NCBI GenBank assembly: GCA_016936015.1
Contig: JAFGPV010000118.1
Location: 1-64,000 of the forward strand
DNA: 64,000 nt
DNA from: Pirellulales bacterium
GTDB lineage: Bacteria > Planctomycetota > Planctomycetia > Pirellulales > Thermoguttaceae
Direction of reading: 5' to 3'
Each line of letters begins with the position of its first letter. The stretch's first letter is position 1. Below, in pieces: positions 40,549-50,000 of this stretch. The notes under the pieces are model-generated. The model saw nothing but the letters and a program-made list of their open reading frames with translations, was not told the origin of the DNA and searched no databases. Both the position numbers and the translations under genes were made by a program.

Positions 40549-43124
40549 CAGCGAGGGGACGCTTTTTGCTTTATGGAGTTTTTTTTTAAGGGCTCCACGC
40601 AAATACCCAGCTTTTCGCCGAAATCGACGAACAGGTCGAGCCACGGTTCGGCGTCCGTCTCGCCCGATTGGAGGCGCTGCAGGGCGTCCGGCCACTGGGT
40701 ATTGATCAACTCGAAATAGACGTTCTGTGCGTGCCACAGATCCACGGCGAAGGGGAGCGAGCGGGCCAGACCGGCCATTCCGTCGGCCTCCTGCAGCCGT
40801 TCCAGCTCCTGCGGATTCTCGCGGAAGGCGTCGGTCAGTTGCGTCAGCCGTTTGCTCAATCGGAGGGCCACGCCGGCCAGGTCCAAGTCGACGCGCTGCG
40901 CGGCGGCCTCGCTGAGCAGCGAACGGACGTGCTCCACCGACGGTTCCTCTTCCTCGGGATCCCAGCGGATGTCGGTGTTCAGCAGGAATCCCAGGGCGGC
41001 CTGGAAGGCCTTGGGCTGTGGGATCCCCAACTCCGTGAGGAACCGCATGGTGCCCAGGTTCTCCTCGTAGATTCGGCGGTAGGCGGCGTCGGCCTCGGCA
41101 AGCTGCCCCTGCAGGATCCGCTTCAGCACCGCCCGTTGGGCGTCGCGGAACAGCGAGCGGAGCGAATAGGTCGATTCGCCGAAGCCCCGGTCGATGACCC
41201 GAAGCAGCTCGGCAAAATCGGCCTTGGCGAAGACTTCCGCCAATTGCTCGGCCAGTTCCTGGTAAATCTGTTGATCCTCGAACCGGCGGACGCCGCCGTT
41301 GACGTTGTGGTCGCCGAAGTGGACCACCCCGAAACTCATCTCCGCGTTCTCCCGGGTAATCTTGGAGGAGAACAGCGCATGGCCGACGATCATCCGGACC
41401 TTGCCCGCCTGGTGGTTTTGGAAATCGCGGCACTCGGCGGCGTAGCAGAACACGTCGGTCCGCTCCGGCGGCGGCTCGAACAACGCGCTGACGGCGTAAT
41501 GGGCGGCGATCCGCGCCCAATCGACGGTCATCGGCTTGACCCACTTCTGGTAGATTTCCCGACCGTCGCCGTGCTCGGGAAGATTGCTCTTGGCCCGCTC
41601 GAGGCGCTTCAGAAACTGCTCCTCCAGCATCGGGGACGGCGACGATTTCTTCGGTGTATCCTTGGGATTCCCCGCCTCCTTTGCACCGGAAGGCGGCCCG
41701 GCCTTTTCCGCCGCGACGGGGGCGCCGTCCCCTGGGGACGCCTCGAACAACTCCTCGGCCAGTTGCACGACCCGGCCCGCGTACTGGAGGATCTGCACGG
41801 TCTCGATGCCCGACAGATCGTCGAAGAACCAACCGCAACTGGTGTACATCAGCATCGCGTGCCGCTGCAATTCGAGGAGTTTCAGCACGACGGTCTTTTT
41901 GTCGGCGTCCAGGTCCTGTAAGGCGTTCCGGGCGAGAAAACCGTCGACGTTCTCCGGCGTGCGGTCGAGCACCACGTCGATGTATTGATTGCGGGCCGCC
42001 CACGGATCGCGGAGCGACTTGCCGGCCAGCCGTTCGTACTTCGGCGTCAGCGTGTCCCGCAGCCAATCCAACGCCTCGCGGAGCGGTTTCCGCCAGGCCT
42101 GGTTCCACTGCGGCCGGCCGCCGGAATTGCACCCGCAATCGTCCCGCCAGCGGCCGACGCCGTGCACGCAACTCCAGGCGGTGTTTTCCAGGATTTCCAC
42201 CTCCTGCTGGGGTGGATGCCGCTCCAAGTACTCGCCGTAATTGGTCAGCCGGGCGATCTTCTTTTCCTCGAGAAACTGAAAGGCGTACGCCAAGGCCATA
42301 TCGCCGTGCGGGTGATGATGCCCGTAGGTCTCGCCGTCAGTGGCGATGTGCACCAACTGCGGCCAATCCCGGTCCTTGGAAAACGCCGATTCCAGCCGGG
42401 CGACAAAGTCTTCGCCCTTGGTTAACAGTTTTTCGAAGGCCAACGCCCGCGAGATCGGGCCGTCGTAGAAGAACAGGTTGATGCTCCGGCCGCCCGGGAG
42501 GTTCTGCACGTAGGCCCGGGTCGGATCGATCCGCCCCCCGTCGGCCTCCTGCCATGTCTTTCCGCCGACGTCCCTCCAGCGAAGGGCCTGGTAAGGCGAG
42601 AGGATCGTAAACCGGATGCCCAACTCGGCCAGGATCTCGAGTGTCTCCCGATCGACGGCCGTCTCCGGCAACCACATCCCCTCGGGCGCGCGTTGGAACC
42701 GCCGCTCGAAATCGCGGATCCCCCAGAGCACCTGGGTGTATTTATCCCGCCGGTTGGCCAAGGGGAGAATGACGTGGTTGTAGGCCTGCGCCAACGCCGA
42801 ACCGTGCCCCCCGAACCGCTCGCGGCTCTCGGCATCCGCCTGCAAAATGCAATGGTAGACCTCGGGATTGTTGACTTCCAGCCAGCCCAGCAGCGTCGGC
42901 CCGAAATTGAAGCTCATCCGGGCGTAATTGTTGACCAGTTTCTCGATCCGGCCCTGGCCATCCATGATCCGGGCGACCGCGTTCGGGGCGTAGCACTCGG
43001 CCGTAATCCGCTCGTTCCAGTCGTGGTACGGATACGCCGAATCCTGCAATTCCACGGCCTCCAGCCAGGGATTCTCCCGCGGCGGCTGGTAAAAATGCCC
43101 GTGAATGCAGATGTAGCGTTCCAT
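40548..43124 (-). CDS. GH57 glycoside hydrolase with DUF3536 (alpha-glucan enzyme)
   Basis: 858-aa GH57-family protein acting on alpha-1,4-glucans (amylase or branching type). Motif 1 is HGHFYQPPRENPW (8-20). Next comes GMWLPETAVD (near 147), then the acid region HIATDGETYGHHHPHGDMAL (near 260), and the characteristic TAWSCVHGVGRWRDDCGCNS. The C-terminal half contains the DUF3536 region (MLMYTSCGWFFDDLSGIETV QILQYAGR; GHALFSSKITRENAEMSFGV). A Gly/Pro/Lys/Ala-rich linker lies near 465-500. Cytosolic, no signal peptide. It is in one strand run with malQ upstream and treY downstream (TGATG overlap), so it likely belongs to glycogen/maltodextrin turnover. Confidence 0.92.
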   Translation of the reverse strand: MERYICIHGHFYQPPRENPWLEAVELQDSAYPYHDWNERITAECYAPNAVARIMDGQGRIEKLVNNYARMSFNFGPTLLGWLEVNNPEVYHCILQADAESRERFGGHGSALAQAYNHVILPLANRRDKYTQVLWGIRDFERRFQRAPEGMWLPETAVDRETLEILAELGIRFTILSPYQALRWRDVGGKTWQEADGGRIDPTRAYVQNLPGGRSINLFFYDGPISRALAFEKLLTKGEDFVARLESAFSKDRDWPQLVHIATDGETYGHHHPHGDMALAYAFQFLEEKKIARLTNYGEYLERHPPQQEVEILENTAWSCVHGVGRWRDDCGCNSGGRPQWNQAWRKPLREALDWLRDTLTPKYERLAGKSLRDPWAARNQYIDVVLDRTPENVDGFLARNALQDLDADKKTVVLKLLELQRHAMLMYTSCGWFFDDLSGIETVQILQYAGRVVQLAEELFEASPGDGAPVAAEKAGPPSGAKEAGNPKDTPKKSSPSPMLEEQFLKRLERAKSNLPEHGDGREIYQKWVKPMTVDWARIAAHYAVSALFEPPPERTDVFCYAAECRDFQNHQAGKVRMIVGHALFSSKITRENAEMSFGVVHFGDHNVNGGVRRFEDQQIYQELAEQLAEVFAKADFAELLRVIDRGFGESTYSLRSLFRDAQRAVLKRILQGQLAEADAAYRRIYEENLGTMRFLTELGIPQPKAFQAALGFLLNTDIRWDPEEEEPSVEHVRSLLSEAAAQRVDLDLAGVALRLSKRLTQLTDAFRENPQELERLQEADGMAGLARSLPFAVDLWHAQNVYFELINTQWPDALQRLQSGETDAEPWLDLFVDFGEKLGICVEPLKKNSIKQKASPR

Positions 43125-43279
43125 CGAAATCCCTTTCAGTCCATTCTCCGTTTCATTTAGCCTGGCCGCTAGCGGTCGGCGAAACTTTCGGCTCGCCGGA
43201 TGTTACCCAATGATGAGATCCTGGGGGGCCGTTTATTTTATCGGATCGAGCCATGGGAGGACAAGGGGGCAATACAGGA

Positions 43280-45475
43280 TCAGACCCCATCATGCCGTAG
43301 TTGATCGACTTGGGCGAGCAACTCGCGGAATCGGGGATTCTGCTGAATCTCTTCGAGCGAGTACCGCATTTTTACGCGCCAGTTGGGGCGCTGGTCGGAC
43401 GTGCCGGGTGTGTTTTGCGGCTGCGTTTCGGACCAGAGATCCTCTAGGGTGATCAACAGGTGTTGCGCCGGCGAGGCCGCCAGCCAGGAAATGACGGCGG
43501 CGTACACTGCCTCCGGCGAAACAGGAGGACAGGCATTCTTGCCTGTCGGTTCAGCCAGACAGGAATGTCCGGCCTCCTCAGTTGCCGGACAGGAATGTCC
43601 GGCCTCCTTTCCTAGATAGCTGGCCGTGCGGAGGAATTCGACCAGTTGGGCAAGAATGGTCCAGCGGCGGGCACGTTCGGCGGCGACGCCCGACTTGTCG
43701 AACAGGCCCAACGCATGGAGGTCGTCCAGGTCCGCCCCGTTCCAAAAGGCTGTAAAGGGGGGCATGTCGTGTGTATCGACGGCCGCCACCGCGTGCGGCT
43801 CGGGCACGTTCAGCGGTTGGCCCGGCCGAGGGGCCAGTTCGTACTGCACCACGTAGGTCCGGTGGACGGCGTGCCGCCGCAGGGCCGCGTTGACGTAGGC
43901 CGGCACGGTCCCCAGGTTCTCGCCCACGATCCACGCCCGGTGCCGGTGCGATTCGAGACACAGCAAGGCGTACAGTTCCTCGGCCGGATAGCGGACGAAC
44001 GCCCCGTCGGCGGCCGGCATCCCCTCCGGAATCCAGTACAGCCGGTGCAGTCCCATGACGTGGTCGATTCGCAGCATACCCGCGTGACGCAGGAGCCCGC
44101 GGAAAACGTCGAGCACGTGGCGATAGCCATCGGCTCGGATGTGTTCTGGACGCAGCGGCGCGAAATCCCAATCTTGTCCTTGGGTAAAGACGCTGTCGGG
44201 CGGCGCGCCGCCGGAGGCGGAAAAAGCGAACAGATCCGGGCAACGCCAGGTGTCGAAGCCGTGGCGGTGGACGCCCAGGGGGAGATCGAGATACAAGCCT
44301 GAGCTGCGCCGGCGGAGGTCTGCCGAGAGCGATTCCATCTGCTCTTGCACGATCCACTGGGCGTACAGGTGACGACGATAGTCCCGGAGGTCGTAGTCCC
44401 CGTCCTGAATCCGCCCGTCGCGAAGCGGCGCCGGCCACTGCGGCCAGGGCTTCTGCAAGCGGTCGGTCACGGCACGGAACCGGGCGTAGTCCTCGACCTC
44501 GGGCCGCGCCGCAGTAAATGCCCTCAGTGCGCCGAGCCGCTCTCCCCCTTCGGTAAAACAACATTCCGCCAGTTTATCGAACACCTGCCGCCGCAACGCC
44601 ATCTGCCGACGATAGTCGATCAGTCTTTCTCGCCGGAAATCGGCGAGTTCCTGCTGGATCGCCGTGGAATTCAGGAGATCTTGCACGGCCGGGCAGCGGG
44701 CGAACTCGGCGGTCTGCCGGGGATCGGCGTAAAACTCGTTCCAGAATCGCCGGCTGACCGGGGCGTAGGGGCTGGGATCGAACGGTTCGTCCAGGAACGC
44801 CGCCAGCATCGGGAGCGTGGCGACCAGTTGCCCCCCCAAGCCGTCCACCCAGTGCCAGAGTGAGGCCAGGTCGGAGAGGTTCCCGGCGCCCCAACTCCCT
44901 GCGGAGTGGATCGCGTACAGCGGGGCCATGATCCCCCAACTCCGCGCGGCATCGCCCTCCGGCGAAAACGCCTTTCGCGGCGCCGAAATCAGCAGCAACT
45001 CCCCATCGATCTGTTCGGTTTCCAACCGAAGTTGATAATATCCGTTGGGAAATTTTCCAAGCCCTGGAAGCCGCTTTACCACGTAGGCCGTTCCCTCCAC
45101 TTCGGCCCGGTCTGAGACCGGCAAATCGGCGAGTTGGAAATCAAACGTCTTCGTCTCCCCCGTCTCGGGCCGGAGCGTAGCGCGGATCACCCCCCTGCCC
45201 TGCCCCTCCGGCAGACGGATTTCGATTTCGGGGCAATTTCCCTCCCAGGCGACGGCCGCCGGTTCGCACAACCGTCCCCACCATTCTCGCTGCCGCAGGC
45301 GGATCGCTTCCGGCACGTCGCCAATGGACTGCACCGGAGCGCCCAGCGCGGCCAAGATCCGCAGCAGCGACTCCGCGGAAGCCCCGCGGCGGCGTCCGCC
45401 GACTTCCGTATAGGACGCCTGCACGCCATACAAGCCGGCCAGTTTCCGTAGTTGATTTTGCGCAGCTGCCATCAC
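43280..45475 (-). CDS. malQ: 4-alpha-glucanotransferase (amylomaltase)
   Basis: GH77 enzyme that disproportionates maltodextrins, 731 aa. Catalytic signatures: nucleophile LRIDHVMGLHRLYW (near 467), acid/base IVGENLGTVP (near 518) and transition-state Asp VDTHDMPPF (near 567). An N-terminal region of about 200 aa (GVQASYTEVGGRRRGASAES) is of the type found in long bacterial MalQ. Residues about 622-651 (KEAGHSCPATEEAGHSCLAE, then PTGKNACPP) are translated palindromic repeat DNA inserted in frame. It is the first gene of the malQ - GH57 - treY run and probably supplies or trims glucans for TreY. Confidence 0.94.
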   Translation of the reverse strand: MMAAAQNQLRKLAGLYGVQASYTEVGGRRRGASAESLLRILAALGAPVQSIGDVPEAIRLRQREWWGRLCEPAAVAWEGNCPEIEIRLPEGQGRGVIRATLRPETGETKTFDFQLADLPVSDRAEVEGTAYVVKRLPGLGKFPNGYYQLRLETEQIDGELLLISAPRKAFSPEGDAARSWGIMAPLYAIHSAGSWGAGNLSDLASLWHWVDGLGGQLVATLPMLAAFLDEPFDPSPYAPVSRRFWNEFYADPRQTAEFARCPAVQDLLNSTAIQQELADFRRERLIDYRRQMALRRQVFDKLAECCFTEGGERLGALRAFTAARPEVEDYARFRAVTDRLQKPWPQWPAPLRDGRIQDGDYDLRDYRRHLYAQWIVQEQMESLSADLRRRSSGLYLDLPLGVHRHGFDTWRCPDLFAFSASGGAPPDSVFTQGQDWDFAPLRPEHIRADGYRHVLDVFRGLLRHAGMLRIDHVMGLHRLYWIPEGMPAADGAFVRYPAEELYALLCLESHRHRAWIVGENLGTVPAYVNAALRRHAVHRTYVVQYELAPRPGQPLNVPEPHAVAAVDTHDMPPFTAFWNGADLDDLHALGLFDKSGVAAERARRWTILAQLVEFLRTASYLGKEAGHSCPATEEAGHSCLAEPTGKNACPPVSPEAVYAAVISWLAASPAQHLLITLEDLWSETQPQNTPGTSDQRPNWRVKMRYSLEEIQQNPRFRELLAQVDQLRHDGV
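43522..43607. repeat. Palindromic repeat cluster inserted in frame in malQ (family H)
   Basis: Three related units (about 43523-43550, 43554-43580, 43581-43607) of the form GCCGGACAGGAATGTCCGGC plus CTCC, each palindromic (CCGGACA...TGTCCGG). The middle unit has one arm mismatch, and the first is a diverged copy (GACAGGCATTCTTGCCTGTC). The total keeps the malQ reading frame. Confidence 0.85.
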
Positions 45476-45528
45476 GAATAATGTCCTGCGTGGTTCGATG
45501 TCCTCTTTTTATTTTCCTAAACAAAAAC

Positions 45529-46824
45529 CTACCTGTGTCCCGATTTCCTCTTGGGAGGGATAATCTCCAAGGATGTTGTGGAGATCTCTCGAATTTCCGG
45601 ATCCGGGTCATTCAGAAGTTTGAGGAATTGCTCTCTTACCTCTGGGTGATATGAGTAAACTAATCCAACTGCTGCACGCCGACGGATTAGAGAATCGTCG
45701 CTCTTGAGCAATTCCACCAAGGCATTGAAACCCGATTGATGAAATTGGGCAATAAATTGGCCAATATACTCGGACTGATGTACTGATTTAGGCCGGGTAT
45801 CTTTCAAAACCTCGACCAAGATCGGCACTGCCCGCTCTTCACCCAATTCAGAAAGCACATGTGCTGCGGCAAAGAAGGAACAGAAGTGCCGTTCTCGGAG
45901 TAACTGAAGCAGTGGTTCCGTAAGACGATCAGGGGCTAGTTTCTTTATCGCATATATTGCACTTGTTGAGGCTGGACTATTTTCCCTCAACATGCTAATG
46001 AGTGTATCAACCGCCCGCGGATCACCAAGCATACCCAGGATGTCGGCAATCTCCTCCCGAAACTTGCTATATTCCGTCTTTTCCAACATCTTGACCAGTT
46101 CATCTACGGTCCATTCACAGAGACGTCGTCCCAAGACCATCGGTTCTCGTCGTTTAGTCTTTTTCTTCAGACGACGCTTGCTGCTGCCTGGTGATCCTAC
46201 ATATTCATCGGGTAATTCTCCGATTAGTCCTTTCGGCTGTTTCCAGTCAATATGAGCAAAATGATGGTATTCCGCTTGCATCATTTCCAGGAACGAACGA
46301 TAGCGCACTACTCCGGGAATCCAGTTGGCAAAGAACCATGCTTCCCACTCTCCGTCCTTGGTAATCACCTGTGGATTCAGCAGATAGACGGCCGAGTCGC
46401 CTTCTTCACTGATCTGGAGGGTTTCTTTTAATTGGCCATACCGGTAATTTTCTGTATTTTCATAAGCAAAATATTCTTCATCAGGTTGTTCTTCTACCGG
46501 TCCAAACGACGCCGGACCCGAGTAGGCATCGATCCATTCACGATTTTTTTTTCGAAACCAGCAAATCTCCTCGGTGCCCCAAATCCTCTCAATGGCAAAC
46601 GTCGTCTGTCGCCATCCATTAGAAACCTTCAAGAACGCCCGATAAGAGGGCGGCAATGTGATCTTCAACCGCTTCTCGGCTTGAGTTATCTGTGAATCAG
46701 TTGCTGGAGCAAGACCTAGCCAGCCTGATTCTGATACCTTGTCTTTAAGTTTTTCACCTAGCGACGAGGCCAGAATATCCTCGCTCCATTGCTTGAGAAA
46801 AGTCGTCCAGTCATACTCAATCAT
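45529..46824 (-). CDS. SMI1/KNR4 (SUKH) domain protein with HEAT repeats
   Basis: 431 aa from ATG 46824. The N-terminal SMI1/KNR4 domain (about 25-190) shows DSQITQAEKRLKITLPPSYR AFLKVSNGW and later FANWIPGVVRYRSFLEMM. From about 250 there are HEAT-like repeats (ILGMLGDPRAVDTLISMLRE; LSELGEERAVPILVEVLKD; VREQFLKLLNDPDPEIREIS). SUKH proteins are often immunity proteins of contact-dependent or polymorphic toxins, but many are of unknown role. The gene is clearly lower in GC than malQ and smc on either side, so recent acquisition is likely. No toxin gene is adjacent. Confidence 0.85.
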   Translation of the reverse strand: MIEYDWTTFLKQWSEDILASSLGEKLKDKVSESGWLGLAPATDSQITQAEKRLKITLPPSYRAFLKVSNGWRQTTFAIERIWGTEEICWFRKKNREWIDAYSGPASFGPVEEQPDEEYFAYENTENYRYGQLKETLQISEEGDSAVYLLNPQVITKDGEWEAWFFANWIPGVVRYRSFLEMMQAEYHHFAHIDWKQPKGLIGELPDEYVGSPGSSKRRLKKKTKRREPMVLGRRLCEWTVDELVKMLEKTEYSKFREEIADILGMLGDPRAVDTLISMLRENSPASTSAIYAIKKLAPDRLTEPLLQLLRERHFCSFFAAAHVLSELGEERAVPILVEVLKDTRPKSVHQSEYIGQFIAQFHQSGFNALVELLKSDDSLIRRRAAVGLVYSYHPEVREQFLKLLNDPDPEIREISTTSLEIIPPKRKSGHR

Positions 46825-47086
46825 TATTGTTCTCAAAAAGAAAAAAAGAGTGCATTTGGCATCTTCACTGGAGTGCGCGGATTGTCATTATTCTACCCGA
46901 CACAACTCGTTTGTATAGAACGCTTATTAGCCATTTCGCTGAAAACAACCTCAACCCATCATACATTGGAAAAGGCTTCAGGGAGAAATATCTCCAGCGC
47001 TTCAAGGAGAAGAGGCATCCTGCCGTTTCCTGCGAGTAAAGATAAACAATGTTGAAACAGGGAAGGGGCAGGATTCCGCTTCTCCC
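46825..47086. other. Low-GC spacer between SUKH gene and smc
   Basis: 262 bp with composition like the SUKH gene. A plus-strand frame at 46827-47039 ends in a polar, basic 30-residue tail (GKGFREKYLQRFKEKRHPAV) that could be a gene remnant, but no family or RBS supports it. No terminator hairpin is evident for smc. Confidence 0.4.
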
Positions 47087-50000
47087 TTAGGCGGCCTGCG
47101 TTTCCTCTTCGGCCTGTTTGAGCCGTTCGGGGAGGATGCGGCCGTCGTCGCTGACGTCTTCGAAGCGGACGGAGACCTGCTTCGAGACGCCGGACTCCTG
47201 CATGGTCACGCCGTAGATGGTCGTGGCGCAGGTCATCGTCTTCTTCGAGTGGGTGACGATGATGAACTGGGTCCAGGAGAGGAAGTCCTGGAGGACCTTA
47301 GTGAAGCGGTCGATGTTCGCCTCGTCCAGGGCGGCGTCAACTTCGTCGAGCACGCAGAAGGGGCTAGGGCGGCTGCGAAAGATGGACAGCAGGACGGCCA
47401 CGCAGGTGAGCGTCTTTTCGCCGCCGCTTAAGAGCGAGATGCTCCGCGGCTCCTTGCCGGGCGGCCGGGCGACGATCTCGATCCCGCTTTCCAGGACGTC
47501 CGCGCCTTCTTCCAGGACGATGTCGGCCTGGCCGCCGCCGAATAGGTCGCGGAAGAGCCGCTGGAAATGGCCCCGCACTTCGTCCATGGTGTCCGTAAAC
47601 AGCTTCCGGCTGTCTTCGTTGATTTTTTCGATGATCTTTTCCAGCGAGCTTTTCGCCTCCGTCAGGTCGCGGTATTGGCCGGAGAGGTTCTGGAAGCGGT
47701 CTTCGAGCTGTTGCAGTTCATCGAGGGCTTCGAGGTTCACGTTGCCGAGGTTGGCGATCTTGCGGCGCAGGTCGTCGATCTCCTGTTGGACGGCCGCGCG
47801 GCGCTCGGGATCTTCCAGCCCCGCGTCGTGCTCCAGGTCGGCCAGCTCGACGCTGTAATCCTCGCGGATGCGGTCGGCCAGGGTGCCGCGTTCGTGACGG
47901 ACCTCGTTGGCCGTGAGGTCCAGGGCGTGGATTTTTTCCTCGTGTTTACGGATCTTGCCGCGGATTTTCTGCACCTCGGCGGCCAGGTCGTTCCGGGCGC
48001 TAACGAGCGTCTCCCGCTGGTTGATCTGCGCGACGGTCTCCCCGGCGAAGGATTCCTTGCGGAGGTAGAGTTCGGCGATTTCGGATTCGGCGTGCAGGAT
48101 GTTCCGCCGGGCGTCGTCGGCGCGGCGGAGGGTCTCGTCCAGTTGTTCGCGGCCCTCGGCCACGGCCCGCTGCCGCTCCTGCCGATTGGTCTCCAACTGC
48201 CGCAGCCGGGCGCTCAAGCTCCGCAGCCGCTCCTCGCTCTTGGCCAGTTCGACCGTCACTTCGGTGGTCTCCCGGCCGCGGAGCAGGCGCCGGTTTTCCG
48301 CCTGGGTGATTTCCTCGGCCAGCGCCGCCAGGCGGTCTTCCCGTTCGGCCAGCTCGCGCTCGATCTGCCGGCGTTTTTCCTGGGCCAGCCGCAGTTGTTC
48401 GGCGGCGCGATCGTGCTGCGTCTGCGCCGCGGCGAGTTCCTCCTGCTCGGCCGAACGCTGCTCGGTCCATTGCGCGCGGCGCTGTTCGGCGGCGGAGATC
48501 GCCAGGCGCAACTCAGCCAGGGCGGCGGACGCGCGTTGCTGCTCTTGCTCCTGCCGGACTAGTTTTTCCCGGAGGCCGGTTACGCCGGTTCGGGACTCTT
48601 CGGCCGCCGACTCGGCCGCGGCCAGGGTCGATTCCAGTTCCGCAAGCTGGGTGCGGAGCGCCCGCAGCTCGCTCCGCCGGGCGATGATCCCGGAGGAGGC
48701 CTGCACCGGCCCGACGACCAGGGCGCCGTCGGCCGTCAGCAGTTCGCCGGCCAGGGTGACGAATTGGAGGGAGGGATGAGGGACGGAACTTCCGCATTCT
48801 TCAAGGAGTTGCCGGGCGTGGGCGAGTTTTTCGACGAACCAGGTGTTGCCCAGCAGGCGGAGCGCCAGCGGGGCGAATTCGGGGGACGTTTCGACGAACT
48901 GGTTGGCGCGGCCGAGCACGCCCGGTCGGCCCTCAAGAAAATCGAAGGTCGAAAGTCGAGAGTCGAAAGTCGAAAGAGATCTTTCATCCCTCGACGCTCG
49001 ACGCTCGACGCTCGACCCTCGACCCTCGACCCTCCCCGTTTGATTGCGGCCTTCTTCCCCGGGATCGAACCAGAAGAAGCCCACCCGGCCGCTGAGGCGG
49101 GGGCCTTCGCGGTGCAGGAAATCGAGCAGTTCGCGCTCCGGGGCGGCCACGACGTACTGCGCGGCGGGTCCCAACGCGATTTCCACCAGCGGGGCCGCCT
49201 CGACCTTCACGTGGATCAGGTCGGCCACCAATCCCCGCACGGCGCGGAAGGGGACGTCCTCGGGATTGCCGGCCCGGACGAGCACTTCTTTCACGCCGGC
49301 GCTGAGGCCCTCCTGCCGGCGGACGAATTCTTCCAGTACGGCGACGCGTTCCGTCAATCCGCTGTGCCGCTGCCGGAGCGTCATCAACTCGTCTTCCCGG
49401 CGGCGGAGTTCCTGCCGCCGTTGGGTGAGTTCCTCCCGGATTTCGGCGACGCGCCGCCGGCTATCCTCCGCCTGCGTCCCGGCGGCCTCGCACTGCCGGC
49501 GCTGCTCGGCCAGTTCCTCCGTCAAGGCCGCAAGCTGGCGTTCCAACTCGGCCAGCCGCGCGCCGCAGCGCCCGGCGACGTCCTGGGCGGCGGCCACCTG
49601 CGATTCCAGGGCGCCCCGCTCGTTGCCCAGCACGGCGGCGGCCCGCATTTGCTGCATGTAGGCCGCGCGACGCTGCTCGTTCTCAGTGCGGAGTTGATCG
49701 AGAACCGACATCAGTTCGGTCAACTCGCGTTCGGACTGGCCTACGCATTGGGCGATGTGCCGATGCTTCTGCTCGGCGGTTTGGCGTTCTTCGGCGGCGG
49801 CGGCAAGTTCCTGCTCCAGATCGCCGGAGCGGGCGCTGAGCGCGGTCAACTGCCGGCGGAGCCGGGCGATCTCGCTCTCCAGGTCGGCCAGCCGCGTCCG
49901 CTCGTGCTCGACGGCGGCCTCGGCGGCGGCGATCCGTTCCCGGTTGGCGGCGCCGCGGGCGTCGGACTGGCGCAGCGCCTCGTTGATCTCGCCCAGGCGG

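Noticed and set aside
40549-42171. N-terminal extension of the treY frame by 541 codons
   Set aside because: It lies wholly inside the GH57 gene in another frame and reads as Arg/Gly-rich nonsense. TreY homology begins right after ATG 40548.
46827-47039. 70-codon plus-strand small gene between the SUKH gene and smc
   Set aside because: The polar C-terminal half is suggestive, but there is no RBS, no family, and the first part overlaps the SUKH gene's upstream region.
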